A stretch of DNA of 64,000 nucleotides from Neurospora tetraspora (Eukaryota; Ascomycota; Sordariomycetes; Sordariales; Sordariaceae), in assembly GCF_033439725.1 (NCBI RefSeq), contig NW_026944383.1, positions 4,340,001 through 4,404,000 on the forward strand. The letters run 5' to 3'. Numbering within the stretch: the stretch's first letter is position 1; every line of letters begins with the position of its first letter. This document shows positions 42,585 through 55,445 of this stretch, one piece after another. A program made the translations under genes and the position numbers. The notes beneath the pieces are model-generated. The model searched no databases, had not been told where the DNA came from, and saw nothing but the letters and a program-made list of their open reading frames with translations.

Positions 42585-43693
42585 ATGGCCTTTCTGTCCT
42601 CCATATTCAAAACACTCACTCTGAATATGGTCAACCCGCTGAGTGCGGGTGATCCCGCACCCCAAGACCAAGATGACATCGATCGCTCTGCGAACCCCTA
42701 CCTGCCGACGGCCGTGGAGGTAATCATCGTTAGGGCGATGCTGGAAAAGGCTCTTCAACTACCACCCGAGATCATTAACAGTATCATCGATCATGCCGAG
42801 TACTGGCCCCACACATCGACTGTCATCGACTACAGTAATTTGCCCGATGGACAAAAGGTTGTCCCGGGAGGAGAATCCGAAAGAGAGAACGCCTTCTTGG
42901 TGAGCTTGGATGTCCCCTGCAGGGTATTGGGTCTTTCTCTTATACTGACCTGCCCATCTTCGACAAACAGCTGCGTACCCTTCCTCTCGGTTTCGTCAAG
43001 CCGCCTTCCTCGTTCTTGCAAAACGATCGCAACCGCCAAGTCCCACTCGAGCCGATTCCTCGCGAGCCCAAAGAGTTCCCCGTCGACACCTACCAGTCCC
43101 GCATATCCCCCACCCTCAGTCACCCATGCCGCAAGATCAAATTCATCATCGTCAGCCACGACCAAGGCTGGGGCGGCGAGCGGCATACCCGCCGGACTTA
43201 CAAGAACTCTTATACCTGGTTCGATATCGGCCTCGAACGGTGCCTCCAAACCAGCGACGCCATCAACAAGCCGACCTTTGATCCTCAGACCCTCTCCACT
43301 CTTATTCCAAAAGTGCGCGAGGTTAATCCCGAGGATGACAGAGAGCGCCATGTGCAGGGAACGCACACTTTCGATTTTCCACTACACCCCGAGCAAGATA
43401 CTATGATCCAGTGCAACGAGGTGGCTAATGGACAATACCACCAGTACGAAGTGGAGTGGAAGTGGACCGACGACATGTCCAGCGCTGATCTTTTCGACAG
43501 CGGCTATGGTTGTGAGGAGGGCCTGATTGAGAACCCATTGCCCAAAATGGGCCGCGGCCAGGCGACGGGCGACGGGAAATTCGTGAGGGACTTGAAGCTC
43601 GGTGATGTGGTCACTGTCTGGGCCAAGGCGAGGTTCGGAGGCTGGGCCAATTACATCAAGCGCATCCAGGTGGATGTTTACTGGGTTGTTTGA
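42585..43693 (+). CDS. Conserved fungal hypothetical protein
   Basis: Exons 42585-42899 and 42971-43693 (71-nt intron, GTGAGC/CAG, phase 0) give 345 residues. The N-terminal part holds an LPPEIINSIIDHAEYW helix, which resembles the LPxEI start of F-box-like helices but is not followed by a clear F-box. The main part is a beta-rich domain with KFIIVSHDQGWGGERHTRRT, SYTWFDIGLERC and a C-terminal GDVVTVWAKARFGGWANYIK strand pair, a pattern seen in many uncharacterised ascomycete proteins. No signal peptide or membrane segment. The role is unknown. The start is the second Met codon of the open frame; the codon before it is GTG. Confidence 0.75.
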
Positions 43694-46515
43694 GGTGACG
43701 AGCAAGAGAGTAGGACCAGGCTTTTGGTTTTCTGGTCGTAGATGCTCAGTTATATGTGGTTGGCGTTAGGCGCTTCTGGAGCGAGCGTTGTCCTCTCTCC
43801 ATCTTTTTTTCCTCATGCGTTTTGTATTGCATACACCATTCATTTTTTTCTCCTAAGGAATGGAACAGGGACACGAAGTCCACGAAAAAGAAGGATAACG
43901 GAACAAGGAGGATAACAGAACAAAAAGGCCATGATTAAAGACAATCATGGAATGGAACATCACAGGGGGTTTGCTCTAGTGCTTTACAGTCAGGTCACCA
44001 TAGGTTCATAGGCGCCAATCAGTTCATCAACTTTAATACCTTTAATGAAGCTTCACTCCTCACATACCTCTACATAGTGAATGTATTCGTAATCATTGAT
44101 ACAGCTCTATAACGGGTCCACGACGGTCCGCCCTGTCTCGTGTCGGTACCTTCCTTCATGTTTTTTCGAAACACATGTCCATCATCGCTATCACTGGACC
44201 AGGATGTGTGCACAATGGACCACAGCGGGATGAAGCTTCCATTCTGAACGATGTCTCGCACCGGGACTCTTGGCCTGCCATCACGAAGACAAAAGACATC
44301 TGACGATCAAAGAGGTTCTTGAATCCTCACTCACTTCACTCTAGCTTGTGGAACAGCAATGCCAATGGCCTCGAAAGGGCGGGGATTCTTCCCTCAGGGC
44401 CAGGAAACTACTTACCAAGAGATGGATAATGGCCGGCCAAACTCGGATTTTGCGCACTAGACTATTATACATAGCCAACGTCACAGTCACAACCTGTGGC
44501 GGGTTGTCTGTCGTATTTGGTCCCGGAAACAAAGATATGTCACCTCCTTAATATCTTCATATTTTATATGACTTAATTCTCGTCACTACTGTGTAGGTAT
44601 CCAAGTAAGTATCTATTCTAGTTTCGTTACCTCTTTGAAGTTTCGAGAGATTTCTCGCACTTCCTAGATAATTGCCCGGTGGTGTCCGAGGAACTCTCTA
44701 GGGGAAGAATCTGGTACCATTCATAACGGTGTACTCTAGTCAAGTCTCGAATCGCCCATCTGATCTGTGGCGCAGGGTGGTTTTGGGTTGTTGATGTGTA
44801 GACCGCAAGATCATGAGGTTAGTCCTGGCGTTCTATCTTTGCGTGGCTCCTGTCTGGTTTGTTTTTGCGTTGTTCATGGTTCTTTTGTTCGAGTCCGTGA
44901 TCAACTTTCTTCAAATCACATACCCCAAGACAGGACAGAGAGATGGAAGAAATTTAGATCTTTTTTTACCATTTTTTTCTTTCGTTTTTTATATTTGCTT
45001 TTTGACTACTTTTGTCTTATGCTCTTTCGTCGTCGTCTTCTTCTTTATTCTTTTTACATGTTTGCATTGCCATTAGCCCAGAAACCAAGCCATTCAGAAA
45101 CCAGACCAGTATAACCCAATGAACCAAACCCATCCCTTCCCCAGATTTGCTTGTATCAATTCAATCATCCCTTTCTTTAAGTTAAAAGAAAAACACACAC
45201 CCGTTTCCACTCCCTTTCCATGTTCTAATCAAACTTTGTATGTCGAACTTTGTTGTTCGCTTCTTCTAGTATACTCTGGTATCAAATGTGAAACCAAATA
45301 AGCGCGCAAGGAAAAACGGACAATGAAAATAACCCGAAAACTTGCTATATTCCTCCCCCTCCTTCTTCCCATGCGTGCTCAATATCACCTTTTTTTCTGT
45401 TCGCTTCTTTCCGTTTGCAAGCAACGTCTCCCTCTAGTCCCCGCTTCCCATGTTCCGAATGGTGAACTGCTGACAGCATCCTACATGAACTCTGAAGTGG
45501 TGATAGCGAGCCTGGGCTTCAGAATCGGCCTGGCCTCAGAAAGACCCCGCGTCATTCGGATGCAGTCATCATTCCCATCGGAAGTACGTCCCTAAAAATA
45601 ACGGGCAGGAAGCCCCTCGAGTCGAGGGGTGGGTTTGCGGCAAAATAAATGAAACTTTCCGAGGAAGAGGGAAGAGAGGGAGAGATGATGTAGAGCAAGG
45701 AAAGGGAAGAAAAAACCTCCAGATAGAGCAAAGATATCATTCAGGCCGGTCAATGATGCGTCGACAAACAAACAAAGAAGCCACAGCATGATCCCAAATG
45801 AAGTTTTGAACCCTGTGCTATAATCTTTAAGCTTTCCGCCTGCCCGCCATGTTTAAGAGAGACGCTCCTCTGTAAATGCGTTCGAATGTGTGAAATGCAG
45901 TGTATATGGCCTAAGCCAACCGATACCAACGATGACAGGAATGACATTAATAAAGGCCAAGCAGGACCGAACAGAACCCTCCCAGTTCCCCCTCTTTTCA
46001 TCCGGACCAAGTTCATCGGTCCGTCCTAGGACTGTACACGATACAGCCTAGTCGTTTCGCTTTTATAAAATGAAATAAAGACGCTTTATGCTGATGTATC
46101 CGCCAGTTTGGAAGACTGCAGATAGATGACTCGTTCGTGGAAGACAACTGCCCGTTGGAAGAGCTTGACCAGTCTCCAGTGGTGTTGTGGAGTCCGAAGG
46201 GTGATCAGAGCGGTGACCATCCATAAGACCCTCCATAATTGAGCTTAGTCGTTGAGCAGCAGCAACATGGAAATGACAAGCAGGTCCATCTTCAACCAGG
46301 CAGCATGTGCCATCCGAGCTTATGCTTATAATCCTGAACTACATGTCCAATATAGGGCCTAAACTTCCGATGGACGAAGCCAGACAAGGATACGTATCCA
46401 AGAAAGCCATCGTCCCAGATTTCGAGTGCTCGGATGCAACGCGCGGCTAGTTTTTCGTCCGACAGAATGGAACTGGGAGTCATCCCCGGTTCACTATGCC
46501 GCGCACGTTGATTGA
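43694..46515. other. Intergenic region, no gene seen
   Basis: 2.8 kb between converging genes. T-rich and repetitive in places (for example 44960-45060). No supported coding frame, no tRNA found. Small frames at 43756, 44767, 45119 and 46292 look like chance. Confidence 0.45.
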
Positions 46516-49500
46516 TCAACCGCCTCTTCGGTCCCCGTCATTTTTGGGTAACTGCTCGCTCTGGGCGAAAGTACTCGCGGCATGTTTCAAATCGGCCATG
46601 CCCTTCTTCCGAGGTTTAGACTTTTGCCAGTCACTTAACCCCTCACTCTGACCCTTGTTCCCATTCCGCAAGTGTCCATTGCCCCTGGAAGTGCCATTAC
46701 TTCGCTGATCCAGAACCGGTGAGCGGGTCACAGAGTCAGGTTTTGCTGCAGGACCTGCTGGCGGGGATTTCACCGGCGACGTCTTCTGTCCTGATCTCCA
46801 GTTATCTGAACGTTCTGAACGGGACCCGTTTGTAGACTCAGGAGTTGGCGTGGAAACAGCTAGCGAGGATTCATACTTTCGCATGAGTGTGGGTGATGGT
46901 GTTCGCGCCTCATAAACCGGTGAAAGATGCTGCAAATCTTGAGAGACCCCAAAGCTGCCAGCAGGAAGGTCAAGGGGCGCTATCCCGTTCTGCTGTTGCC
47001 GAGCTATTGATCTCATACGATCACCATTCGGAGGAGACAGTCCAGGCGACGCAGTGGTATCGCTAGTCATTGGCGCGTATGGAATGCCAGGATGGAAACT
47101 GTTGGCCATTGCGATGCGCTGCTGGAATGATGCGTCCCCCATGTTCTTGGACGAGGCTGGAGACCGGGTAGCTGTAGTACTATTTACAATTACCGGCCGG
47201 TCCGGGAACTGAGCGGGGTTGTGTCCAGTGGCAGTGGGTAAGTGGAAGTTGGTCGGCTCGGTCCACCCCCCATTGTAGAACCCTTGGTGGATGTAGAGAG
47301 GATTCTCATAAGTCGCATCTTCCGGTACCGGAGGCTCTGCGACGGGTTGTGGGTGACGAGGGACACTTGAAGCAGGTTTGGTTTTGCCCATCGAGCCGTT
47401 GACAACCAGAGGCCCACGGCTGGGAGCGAGCTTGCCATTGGTTTGCGGAACAGGCGCCGACGGCGCAGAACTATTCCCAACTGATGGGGTCCTGCTGTGG
47501 CCCAGAGGCGAGGGAGACCGTGAGGTGCGCTTCATTCTTCTGTCAAGGACCGACTGAGGCAGCTGGTCACTCGACAATCGGTGGCGAGTCTCATTGTCGA
47601 GCGTCAGTTCACCAAGGGAGGGTATGATGCCGTGAGTACCATTCGCGACGGGGCTGGAGCCTCCATGCATGAAATAATGGTTGTAGCGCGAACCATCATC
47701 CTCAGGCGGCGAATCGGTCACACTGTTGGCTGACGCAAGATCGATATCCGAGTCTATCGCTTCGTCTGGCACGTAATGTGGCATTGCCATTCGCGGGTAT
47801 GGGATAGGAATTCCAACTGAAGGCTGACTCGTCCCTAGATAACCCGTCATGTTCTGAGTAGAGGCCGTAGGGGTCCTCGATGCTGGTTGGGATTGCGACC
47901 TGAGCGCACCGCTACCAGCAGAAGCACCGGACTCACTAGCCACAACATTTCGATGGAGGCTTCGCCTATACTCAGACCCTCCACCAGCTGTTGCAGCTGC
48001 CGTCACAGGGGAGGACGGATATGTCTGTAGTGCCGGATGGAAATAGGCGGGATTCTGCAACGGGAATGCGTAACCGTAGAGTAGTTGCTCAGGCCGTACT
48101 GGAGGACTCGTCGGGAGATTGTCAAAAGAGTTCGTCCGAGACCTATCGGTATCCTGTGAGCCGCCTGCCCTCGTCCTATTAGCATGGGCGAGCAACTGTT
48201 GTTGATTTATCTGCTGTGAGTGCGCGAACAGCTGATATCGGATACTATCTTGTTGCTGCTGGTGCTGCTGTTGCTGTTGAGTCAATGCGCTGAGCTGGGA
48301 TGCGTAGACCTCGGCAGGTATCCCGTGCTGGTGATACCACTGCAGAAACTCAGGAGCAGCCATCTGCCCTGGAATTCCGGCCTGCACATAAGTTGAAGTA
48401 GGATCGTGTGTCACACTCGATGAGCCCCGGCGACCGGCGTTTCCGTTCCGATTGTATTGTCGAGCGTTTCGAAAGCCGCCATTCCGAGGGTTTCGACTCG
48501 AGTGCGTCTGCGAAGAGCTTCTAACCAAGATTGGCCTTGATGTACTGGCTGGTTTCTGGAAGATAGTCCTTTCCTCCTCCTTTGGGAAGACGTATTGCTC
48601 ACAGCATTCCTCGAATTTGCCGTCGGCAATCAGTTCGAATGCCCGACGTAGCTCCATGTGGAGACCCCGGAAAGACGTGTCGTCGGCTGTATTCCCAAGA
48701 TTGCGAATGGTGTTGAACGGCTCCTCCACGCAGAGCATATTGTTAACACCAATATGCCAGCGTTTCTCAACTTTACTCAGTAGCTTGCCGGTTCGTATTG
48801 ACAATGCATACTTGTCGTAATCGAACTCGTGTGCGTAGAATCGGAAGAAGTTGAAGAGAAGAGCCGCTAGGCTGTCCTTGTTCTTGTCCCCAAAACCACG
48901 CAACTTGTCGATGTCATCAGCAAAATCGCTCTTTGTCCCATCTGGCCTAAGAAGCTTGAGGCTGTCTTTTTGGTGAAGTGCTGGGAGAACTGGAGGGTCG
49001 CGTAATTGTAGAAATGCAATAGTCAAGCATATCCATGTATACGAGCTTAATGTGCCACCAAATGCTGTGAAAGAGTAAGCGAATGCATGGCGAAGAACGG
49101 ACACAGGGCGACTGACCTGCATCATTTATTATCCTCCTCCTTGTCCAATACTTGATGATCATGGCCAAAGGCCGCACGCGTTCGTCAATTTCGACGTACG
49201 TACGCACCATCCTGGTATTCTCCAGTGCCAGTGTATTGTTGACATTCATATCACATGCTAGTTGGAGCTCGGGATCCCATATCTTGACAATTGGTACCTT
49301 TGCTGACGAGACACAAACGACCTTTTCCATGCCATCTGTAAGGACTGAATCAGTACTTGAGCCACAGACACGCTGTTTCAACGAGAGAAAACTTACGTTT
49401 ATGAAGTAACTCAGCGATCATGCAGACGCTCTCCAATTCTTTCCATGGAGTTGTGATGCAAATATCCACTGCCAAACGTCAACATTTGAATCTCAGCCGC

Positions 49501-50544
49501 ATAGTACGGAAAGGTGGACCAACCGTCAGAGTCGTCAGAACACAGCAGATTGCCTGAAGATCCGAAAAGATGTACTTGAATATCGTGTCCAGGCCACTCA
49601 TCGTTTAGTATCTTCTCCAGCTTTTGTACCAGCTTTTTCCTCTTACGCTCCACCTCTGGAGTTGGTATTAGACTGTCATAGAGTTCGCGCAGGGTGGTTG
49701 TGAGTTTCGCCTCATGGTCCTCTGATAGCCTGCTCTTAATCTTGTCGGGATCAACCGGATCCAGTCTATCCGCTCCGATACTGTATGGCATTCGTCGTCT
49801 AGAGAATGGAATGGCGGTCTCGAAGCGACAGCCCCCTAACCTGGGAGGCAGCGGCCGAAGTGATGGCACATTACCATTTGTCTCCGAATATGCTGAACGG
49901 GGCGAATGGTTTTGTGTGGCGCCAGGGGATGGATCACGGGACTCGAACGAGAATTTCCTAGCATGTTGATGAGGCGTGGACGGTACTGAGCTGGTTACCG
50001 TAGCTGGGAGGTGATTCATCTGGTCGGTTGGGAGCGGCGGTCGGGCAGGTAGGCCGTGCGGACCATTCTGATCTGGTTGTTTCTTTCCCGACATCTTGAC
50101 TGACTTTTCCTTTGCGGATGTTATAAGCACGCGTTCGGCGTTTTCTGTGTGCTTGACTGGCCTATTCCCATGACAGCTCAGGACGCTGAGCTTCCCCTGC
50201 AAGCCGTCCTTGGTCGACACCTTGGAAGATGACTTCGACCGCGCGGCAGGTTGAGATTGCGTCAACGAAATCGCAGTCGGCAATTGTAAGGTGTTCAGAC
50301 CACTACCGCCTCCTCGGCTGGAAGAGACAAGCCTGTTATAGTACTGGAGCTTGTCCTGAGAGATGCTCAAGTGTTGCGGGAGCAGAATCGGCAAGAGCTC
50401 GAAGTGAGAGGGAAAGTATGCAACGACGGACTCTGGAGCGTAAATCGAGGTCGTATTCGATAGCGCAGGTTCGGCGGGTAGACGCGTCCACAGGTTCGTC
50501 TGATAATGATGCTTGAGTTCAGCCGCTGTCGGCTGGGCGTCCAT
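46516..50544 (-). CDS. Cid1/Cid13-family nucleotidyltransferase (non-canonical poly(A)/poly(U) polymerase)
   Basis: Four exons on the minus strand (49524-50544, 49397-49468, 49117-49335, 46516-49064) with short GT-AG introns give 1286 residues. About 260 disordered residues lead to the catalytic domain, with HLFGSSGNLLCSDDSDVDI (catalytic Asp340 and Asp342) and the third acid in LACDMNVNN (Asp393). Next come a nucleotidyltransferase central domain (MIIKYWTRRRII, LSSYTWICLTIAFLQ) and a PAP/25A-associated domain (LAALLFNFFRFYAHEF, IRTGKLLSK). From about residue 600 the protein is a very long Ser/Pro/Gln-rich disordered tail with a polyQ run. Family members add non-templated A, U or C to RNA 3' ends (S. 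pombe Cid1/Cid13, A. nidulans CutA) and steer mRNA turnover; which nucleotide this one prefers cannot be told from sequence. Start: the ATG at 50544. Confidence 0.88.
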
Positions 50545-52319
50545 CAAAGGTTATGGTCGGGATATGCTCTCGGTGCAAGTCCGGCCTGCGGTTCAGATCT
50601 GATGGTTGAACGGACGCGGTCGACACAATGCTTCTGATACGTAGAAGGCACGCTGATAAATGTACAGACGTTATGCGCTTTGCTCGTTTACTAAGGCAAC
50701 GCGGTTAAAGGTTATGTACTCTTTGGTGACGCTTCGTCTATTTTCCAACGACCAACTGGTACCTGGTACGTTATTGCTCGCCGTCAATGCTTTGGCGCAG
50801 ACTTCAAAATCGCTTCCAGAGCCAAGTTTGCAAGCACACGTCCTTGTCTGAAGGTTGAAATGTCCCACGACAACTAACTGTCCACTGTAGCGAGTCTCGT
50901 GACGACAACCTTGGGACCTGGTTTCGAGCTCCAGGATAGCCGTTCCAGACACCAAACCCCTTATCCTGGTCTAGAAACGATCGCCGCGGGAACACCCTGT
51001 CGCACGTTGCTGACAGGTTCGAGAACGGGGTTATCGAGAAGAGGAGGACGGGGTCGAAAGAGGGTCGGGGACGAACGGGGGGACGGTTGTAGGTCGGTGG
51101 ACGAGCGCGTCAGGTCGAGAAACAAGTCGTGGATCAAAGCAAGGTGTTGCGAGCCGGGAAGATCAAGGCTCAACGACCGATGACCGTGATATCCGAGCGA
51201 ATCTGCGAAGATGTGCACACTCGGGCGCGACCGCAGAGTAGAGTGGACGTGTAAAGGCAAATGTGCGCAAGTAGGGTATCAAAGCTAGAACATTCGGGAG
51301 GTGCTCGGCGTCGTTCGGACGGAAGATCTCTCGAATAGCGTAAAAGAAATAAGGGTGAAGAAAGGCGTGGTGGGAATAATCGAGAGGAAACGGTTCCAAG
51401 ACGACGCGTTGAGGGTCCCTAAGAACAAATGCCGGTGAGCCCGGGATTGAGGAGCAGAACCAACCACAGGCGGTCTTCGTGTCGACAGGGGGAAATAGGG
51501 AAGGAATTGATGCTGGCGAAGGGCGAGCGATCGATCCCGAAAGCAGGCAGGCGGTCGAAGAAAGCCAGTCGCCGACGTTGTCGAGGATATGTGGGAGAGG
51601 TAGAGCAGCAAAGACGACGACGAGACGACACCGACGAGTGGCGGAGTGGTGGAATAAAGGGTGATGTCGGTGCTCGGTGCGGTGCGGTGCGGAAATGTAA
51701 TGCGTGAGTGGTGGAGGAGGAGGTGCCTCGAAGTGCCTCTACCGCTTCGCAGTTCGCTTCGCTGAACCTGAGTGGGTGGTTGTGGGTGGGCGGGAAGCGG
51801 AAGATCAGTTGAACGAAAGCGCGGCTCCTTGGTTTGGACGAAATTCCAATCCAGATGTGCAATGCCGTGGTGGGTGCAGTGCGAGGTGAAGTGAGGTAGG
51901 TGCAGCGACAGGTCAACCCGGCCCTGAATCGACAGGACGGGAAGGAGGAGGTCAAAGTAATGCGATCTGACCCTGAGTGCTCTGCTTGGATGTCAGAGGT
52001 GCAGAAAGAGATACCGACGAGTTCAAGACTGGAAGGAGTCGAAAGAAAGAAATGGTGACGGCAGTCGGTACCTTCACAGTCGCTGTGTTTCGACGGGAAG
52101 TGGGAAACTGGAACTGGGCGCTCGCTGCTTTCCAGTCGCAGTGCAAGTGCCACCCGGGTCGCTAGTGGTAGCAGTACACAGTCCCTTTACCTGGATGGAG
52201 TCACTGACGCCGGGGCTAAACTCAGCATTGGTCCGCTCCCACCTTTGATTCGCTCATTCGCTGCTCTCCCTCGACGGCAACCCGTTCACGCCGTTCCCCC
52301 ATTCAATATTCCCGTCTCG
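50545..52319. other. Long upstream region of the nucleotidyltransferase gene
   Basis: GC-rich, with open frames on both strands at 51163-52165 that mirror each other and lack domains. I read this as promoter/leader sequence, not genes. Confidence 0.4.
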
Positions 52320-55300
52320 TACTCGTCAGGGCTAGAAGCGCCCAGTCTGACCCCGTGCTGGCACGGGGTCAGGCAGATGGATTCGCGAAATTTTCGGTAC
52401 TTCCCCCCCCATATAAATTAGCGCTGTAACCATGTCACACTGTTTTTTTGAAAAATACTACATTCGTGCATATAATATCCGTTAACCCAGTAGATATCCC
52501 TATATTAGATTAGTAATTTAATAAAGTAGGGTCGATATTATTATTAGGAATTCTGATAATTTCAACATTACCACTTTCTGGCATAGTGTTTTGAACTATA
52601 GAGTCCTCTACTATAGAATCTAATTATATACTAGAGTCCTACTCTCTAATTAGATTAGAATTGGAGAGTTCTTAACTATAGCCTAGTCTATAATAATACG
52701 TACTAATATTAACCTTACATAGCGCCTTGATATATTCCTCCTATATTAGTCCCTAGGACTAATCTTCCTCCTCCTCTTTAAGTAGGAGAAGATTATCCTT
52801 ATCCTCTTTATTCTTAATAATTAGCTCTTTACTAATAACGAAAGCGGTAATAACTTCTTTAACGATACGTTATATAGGTTTAACGTAGATTTATAGGGTA
52901 ATAGGTTTCGGACGGTCGCTAATAATACCCAATAGAGAGTGAGAACCATATCCTTTTCTAATCTACCTAGCCGCGTAGCCTCTACTTAAATAGTATCCCT
53001 CTTCGCCTCCTAACAATACCCCCAACGTACTCGCCATATAGATTTATATTATTCAAATAGCCAGTTCTAATCTTTAATTTTATTTAAAATTAAATTAATT
53101 ATTGTATTTTACTCTATACGCGATTTACTAGTAAATCGTAACTTAACTCTCTTATTTTAGCCTTTATTCTATTATTCGGTTTTATACGCATTAAATTACC
53201 TTTATAAGGCAATCTGTTTAGTATCGAAATCCTTCTTACCTTAGTATAATTTCTTTTTAATATATAATTCAACTTTATAATACTCGTTTACTACTATACG
53301 AAGACGAACATTACTAACCTTAATAGGACTAGCGCGAATAATTAGATAATTAGTTATATGATTCTCCTTTTAAATTACTTCCTTTAATTGCCTCCTCTTT
53401 TTGTATATTATACTTCAATATTAGCAACCCTTATTAATGCGATTACTTTAATAGATTTATCATTCTTAAATATAATGTACTTTATAATAGGATTACGGGG
53501 TATCTTTATTACGATTAATTTAAGCAACCCTTATTGAACGTACGTATTATACTTTAAAATTGTAGTTATATTAAGAGGGGGTATTATTACTTTTACTTAG
53601 TTCTTCTCAGTACGAAGTATTATACTTGTAAGAAGGTTCGATTGTTTGCAATTTCCCTTAATTTAAGCTAACCTTCCTCGTTTTTAATTGTAATATATCC
53701 TTTCTTTCTTTTTAATATTTTTGGGTTGGTTGTTAATATAAGGGGGTTTTATAGTTTATTAAGTACAACCGACGGTTTATGTGGATAAAGATTAGATTTT
53801 GCTTATGTAGATTTAATAATCAATTATTTGAAAGATTCGCTTTTAATATAAAATAATTTATTTAAGAACGTAAGTTTAGTATACTTTACGTTGCTATACG
53901 TTATTGTGTTGAGGATATTTTTCTAATGATAGTGCTTGTAGATTTGAAATACCCTTATATTGAGTAGTTGAAGAATATAAGTCAAGTAAGGGGGTAGTAG
54001 AAAGAAGATAACGTTATTTCGGCGGTATCGTTAGTAAAATTCGATAGTATAGTAATTGCTATAGTTATTTAGTAGTAAGAGATGTTTTTCCTTTTTGTTG
54101 AGGGGACGAGAGTGTTCCTCCTAGTAATTAAATTAATTGAAGGTAAGTTAGTTATTAATATAATTATTGGGGGGAGTGGCGATAATAGAGTAACCATCGA
54201 GTCAGTTGTCGATATAGTTCTCGCTAATATTTATATTAGGGAGGATAATAAATATAGGGACTATACGGTTAGAAGTAGAAATATATTCGATAGTCGTTAC
54301 TAGTTTACAAACGTTTTGATTTGGGGTGTATATAATCAGTATTTTAATCTACGATTAAATAGTATGGGATTTGGATTGTATACCGATTCTAAATCCAAAT
54401 TTATCTTTATTCTATATATTATTTAATATAATACCATTCTTATCGACCGTCTCTTTCTATAATTTAAATACCTCCTCTATATTAATTCGAGATTAGGCTG
54501 CCTTATGTACCTACGCTAGCGATTTTATACATACGGATTTAAATTCTAATTGAATTATAAAGGTATAAACCTATTACCAATTAACGTCTATTTTACGATT
54601 GTTAAATCGAATAAATTATTTCGTTGCGTATATAATTTCTTGGTTTATAATTTTACATCCTATTTAAGTATTAAAATAGTTAGTTAACGAATAACGATAA
54701 TTGTAAACGAATAACGACGGTTATAAACGGCGGGTACGAACCGATAGATATTTGCGTATTTATTTAAATAAATAACGCGAATTCTTCTTCCTTAGTTAAT
54801 TTCTTTACCCCGTTATTTTATAACCGCGGTTTTACCCCTTTTGACTAATTTATAGTAGCGTAGTAGCTGGCGTTATAAATTCGCGCTGAGGTAGCGACGC
54901 TTTTAAAATTTCTATTCCTTAATGTGCTGATAATAAAATTAATACGCTATTTATTCGAAAGATTGGCGAGAAGGTTACTAACAGGCTCTATAGTATACAA
55001 ATTTATATAAGAGTAACTTGATTATTAGTAGAATGGATATGGTATGTGGAATAGAAGTTGGGTGAGATAGCGTTGGGTGAAAGTATTAGAACGCTACTCG
55101 CCGTTTATTACGTTAATTAGAAAGGCGGTGACGCGCGCTAGCTAGTCAAAATTTATATTAGTTATATTATTTATAGTATCAAACGTTAAAATACCTTCAA
55201 TTTCAACGCTTTTAGAATGATAAAATGAACGTTTTGGTAGTTGATAATGGATTCAAATAGTTGTGTAAGTTAAGGTTACTTAAGGTGGGTATGCAAAAAA

Positions 55301-55445
55301 ACGAATATATATTGATTTGCTAACAAAATTGCAGGGTTGGCCATGTACTTGGATTTTTTCGCGAATCTATCTGCATTCGCGAATTCATCTACCAGACCCA
55401 TTGCTACGCAATGGGTCTGTGAGGCGTTTCTAGCCCAGACGAGTA
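52320..55445. mobile_element. RIP-degraded DNA transposon with 21-bp TIRs and TA duplication
   Basis: Flanking TA dinucleotides (52320-52321 and 55444-55445) enclose 21-bp inverted ends (52322-52342 and 55423-55443) that differ at two positions (CTCGTCAGGGCTAGAAGCGCC versus CTCGTCTGGGCTAGAAACGCC). Just inside each end lies a palindrome: 52348-52371 (11-bp stem, TGACCCCGTGC) and 55393-55419 (12-bp stem, CAGACCCATTGC). Farther in, TTCGCGAA motifs occur (52382; 55358 and 55376). The 2.9 kb between about 52400 and 55300 is extremely AT-rich and full of TA steps, the expected outcome of RIP. No transposase frame survives. TA duplication and TIRs suggest a Tc1/mariner-type element, but the subterminal palindromes are unusual for that group. 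Confidence 0.7.

Noticed and set aside
42579-43406. 275-codon plus-strand frame continuing through the intron of the hypothetical gene
   Set aside because: Read-through of the intron and then the wrong frame (Ser/Pro/Thr-rich); the spliced model gives a coherent protein.
46292-46519. 76-codon minus-strand frame just after the nucleotidyltransferase stop
   Set aside because: Overlaps the real stop codon by four bases and has no domain; most likely 3' UTR.
51163-52165. Long open frames on both strands upstream of the nucleotidyltransferase gene
   Set aside because: They mirror each other in a GC-rich promoter-like region, have no domains and are rich in Arg/Ser from base composition.
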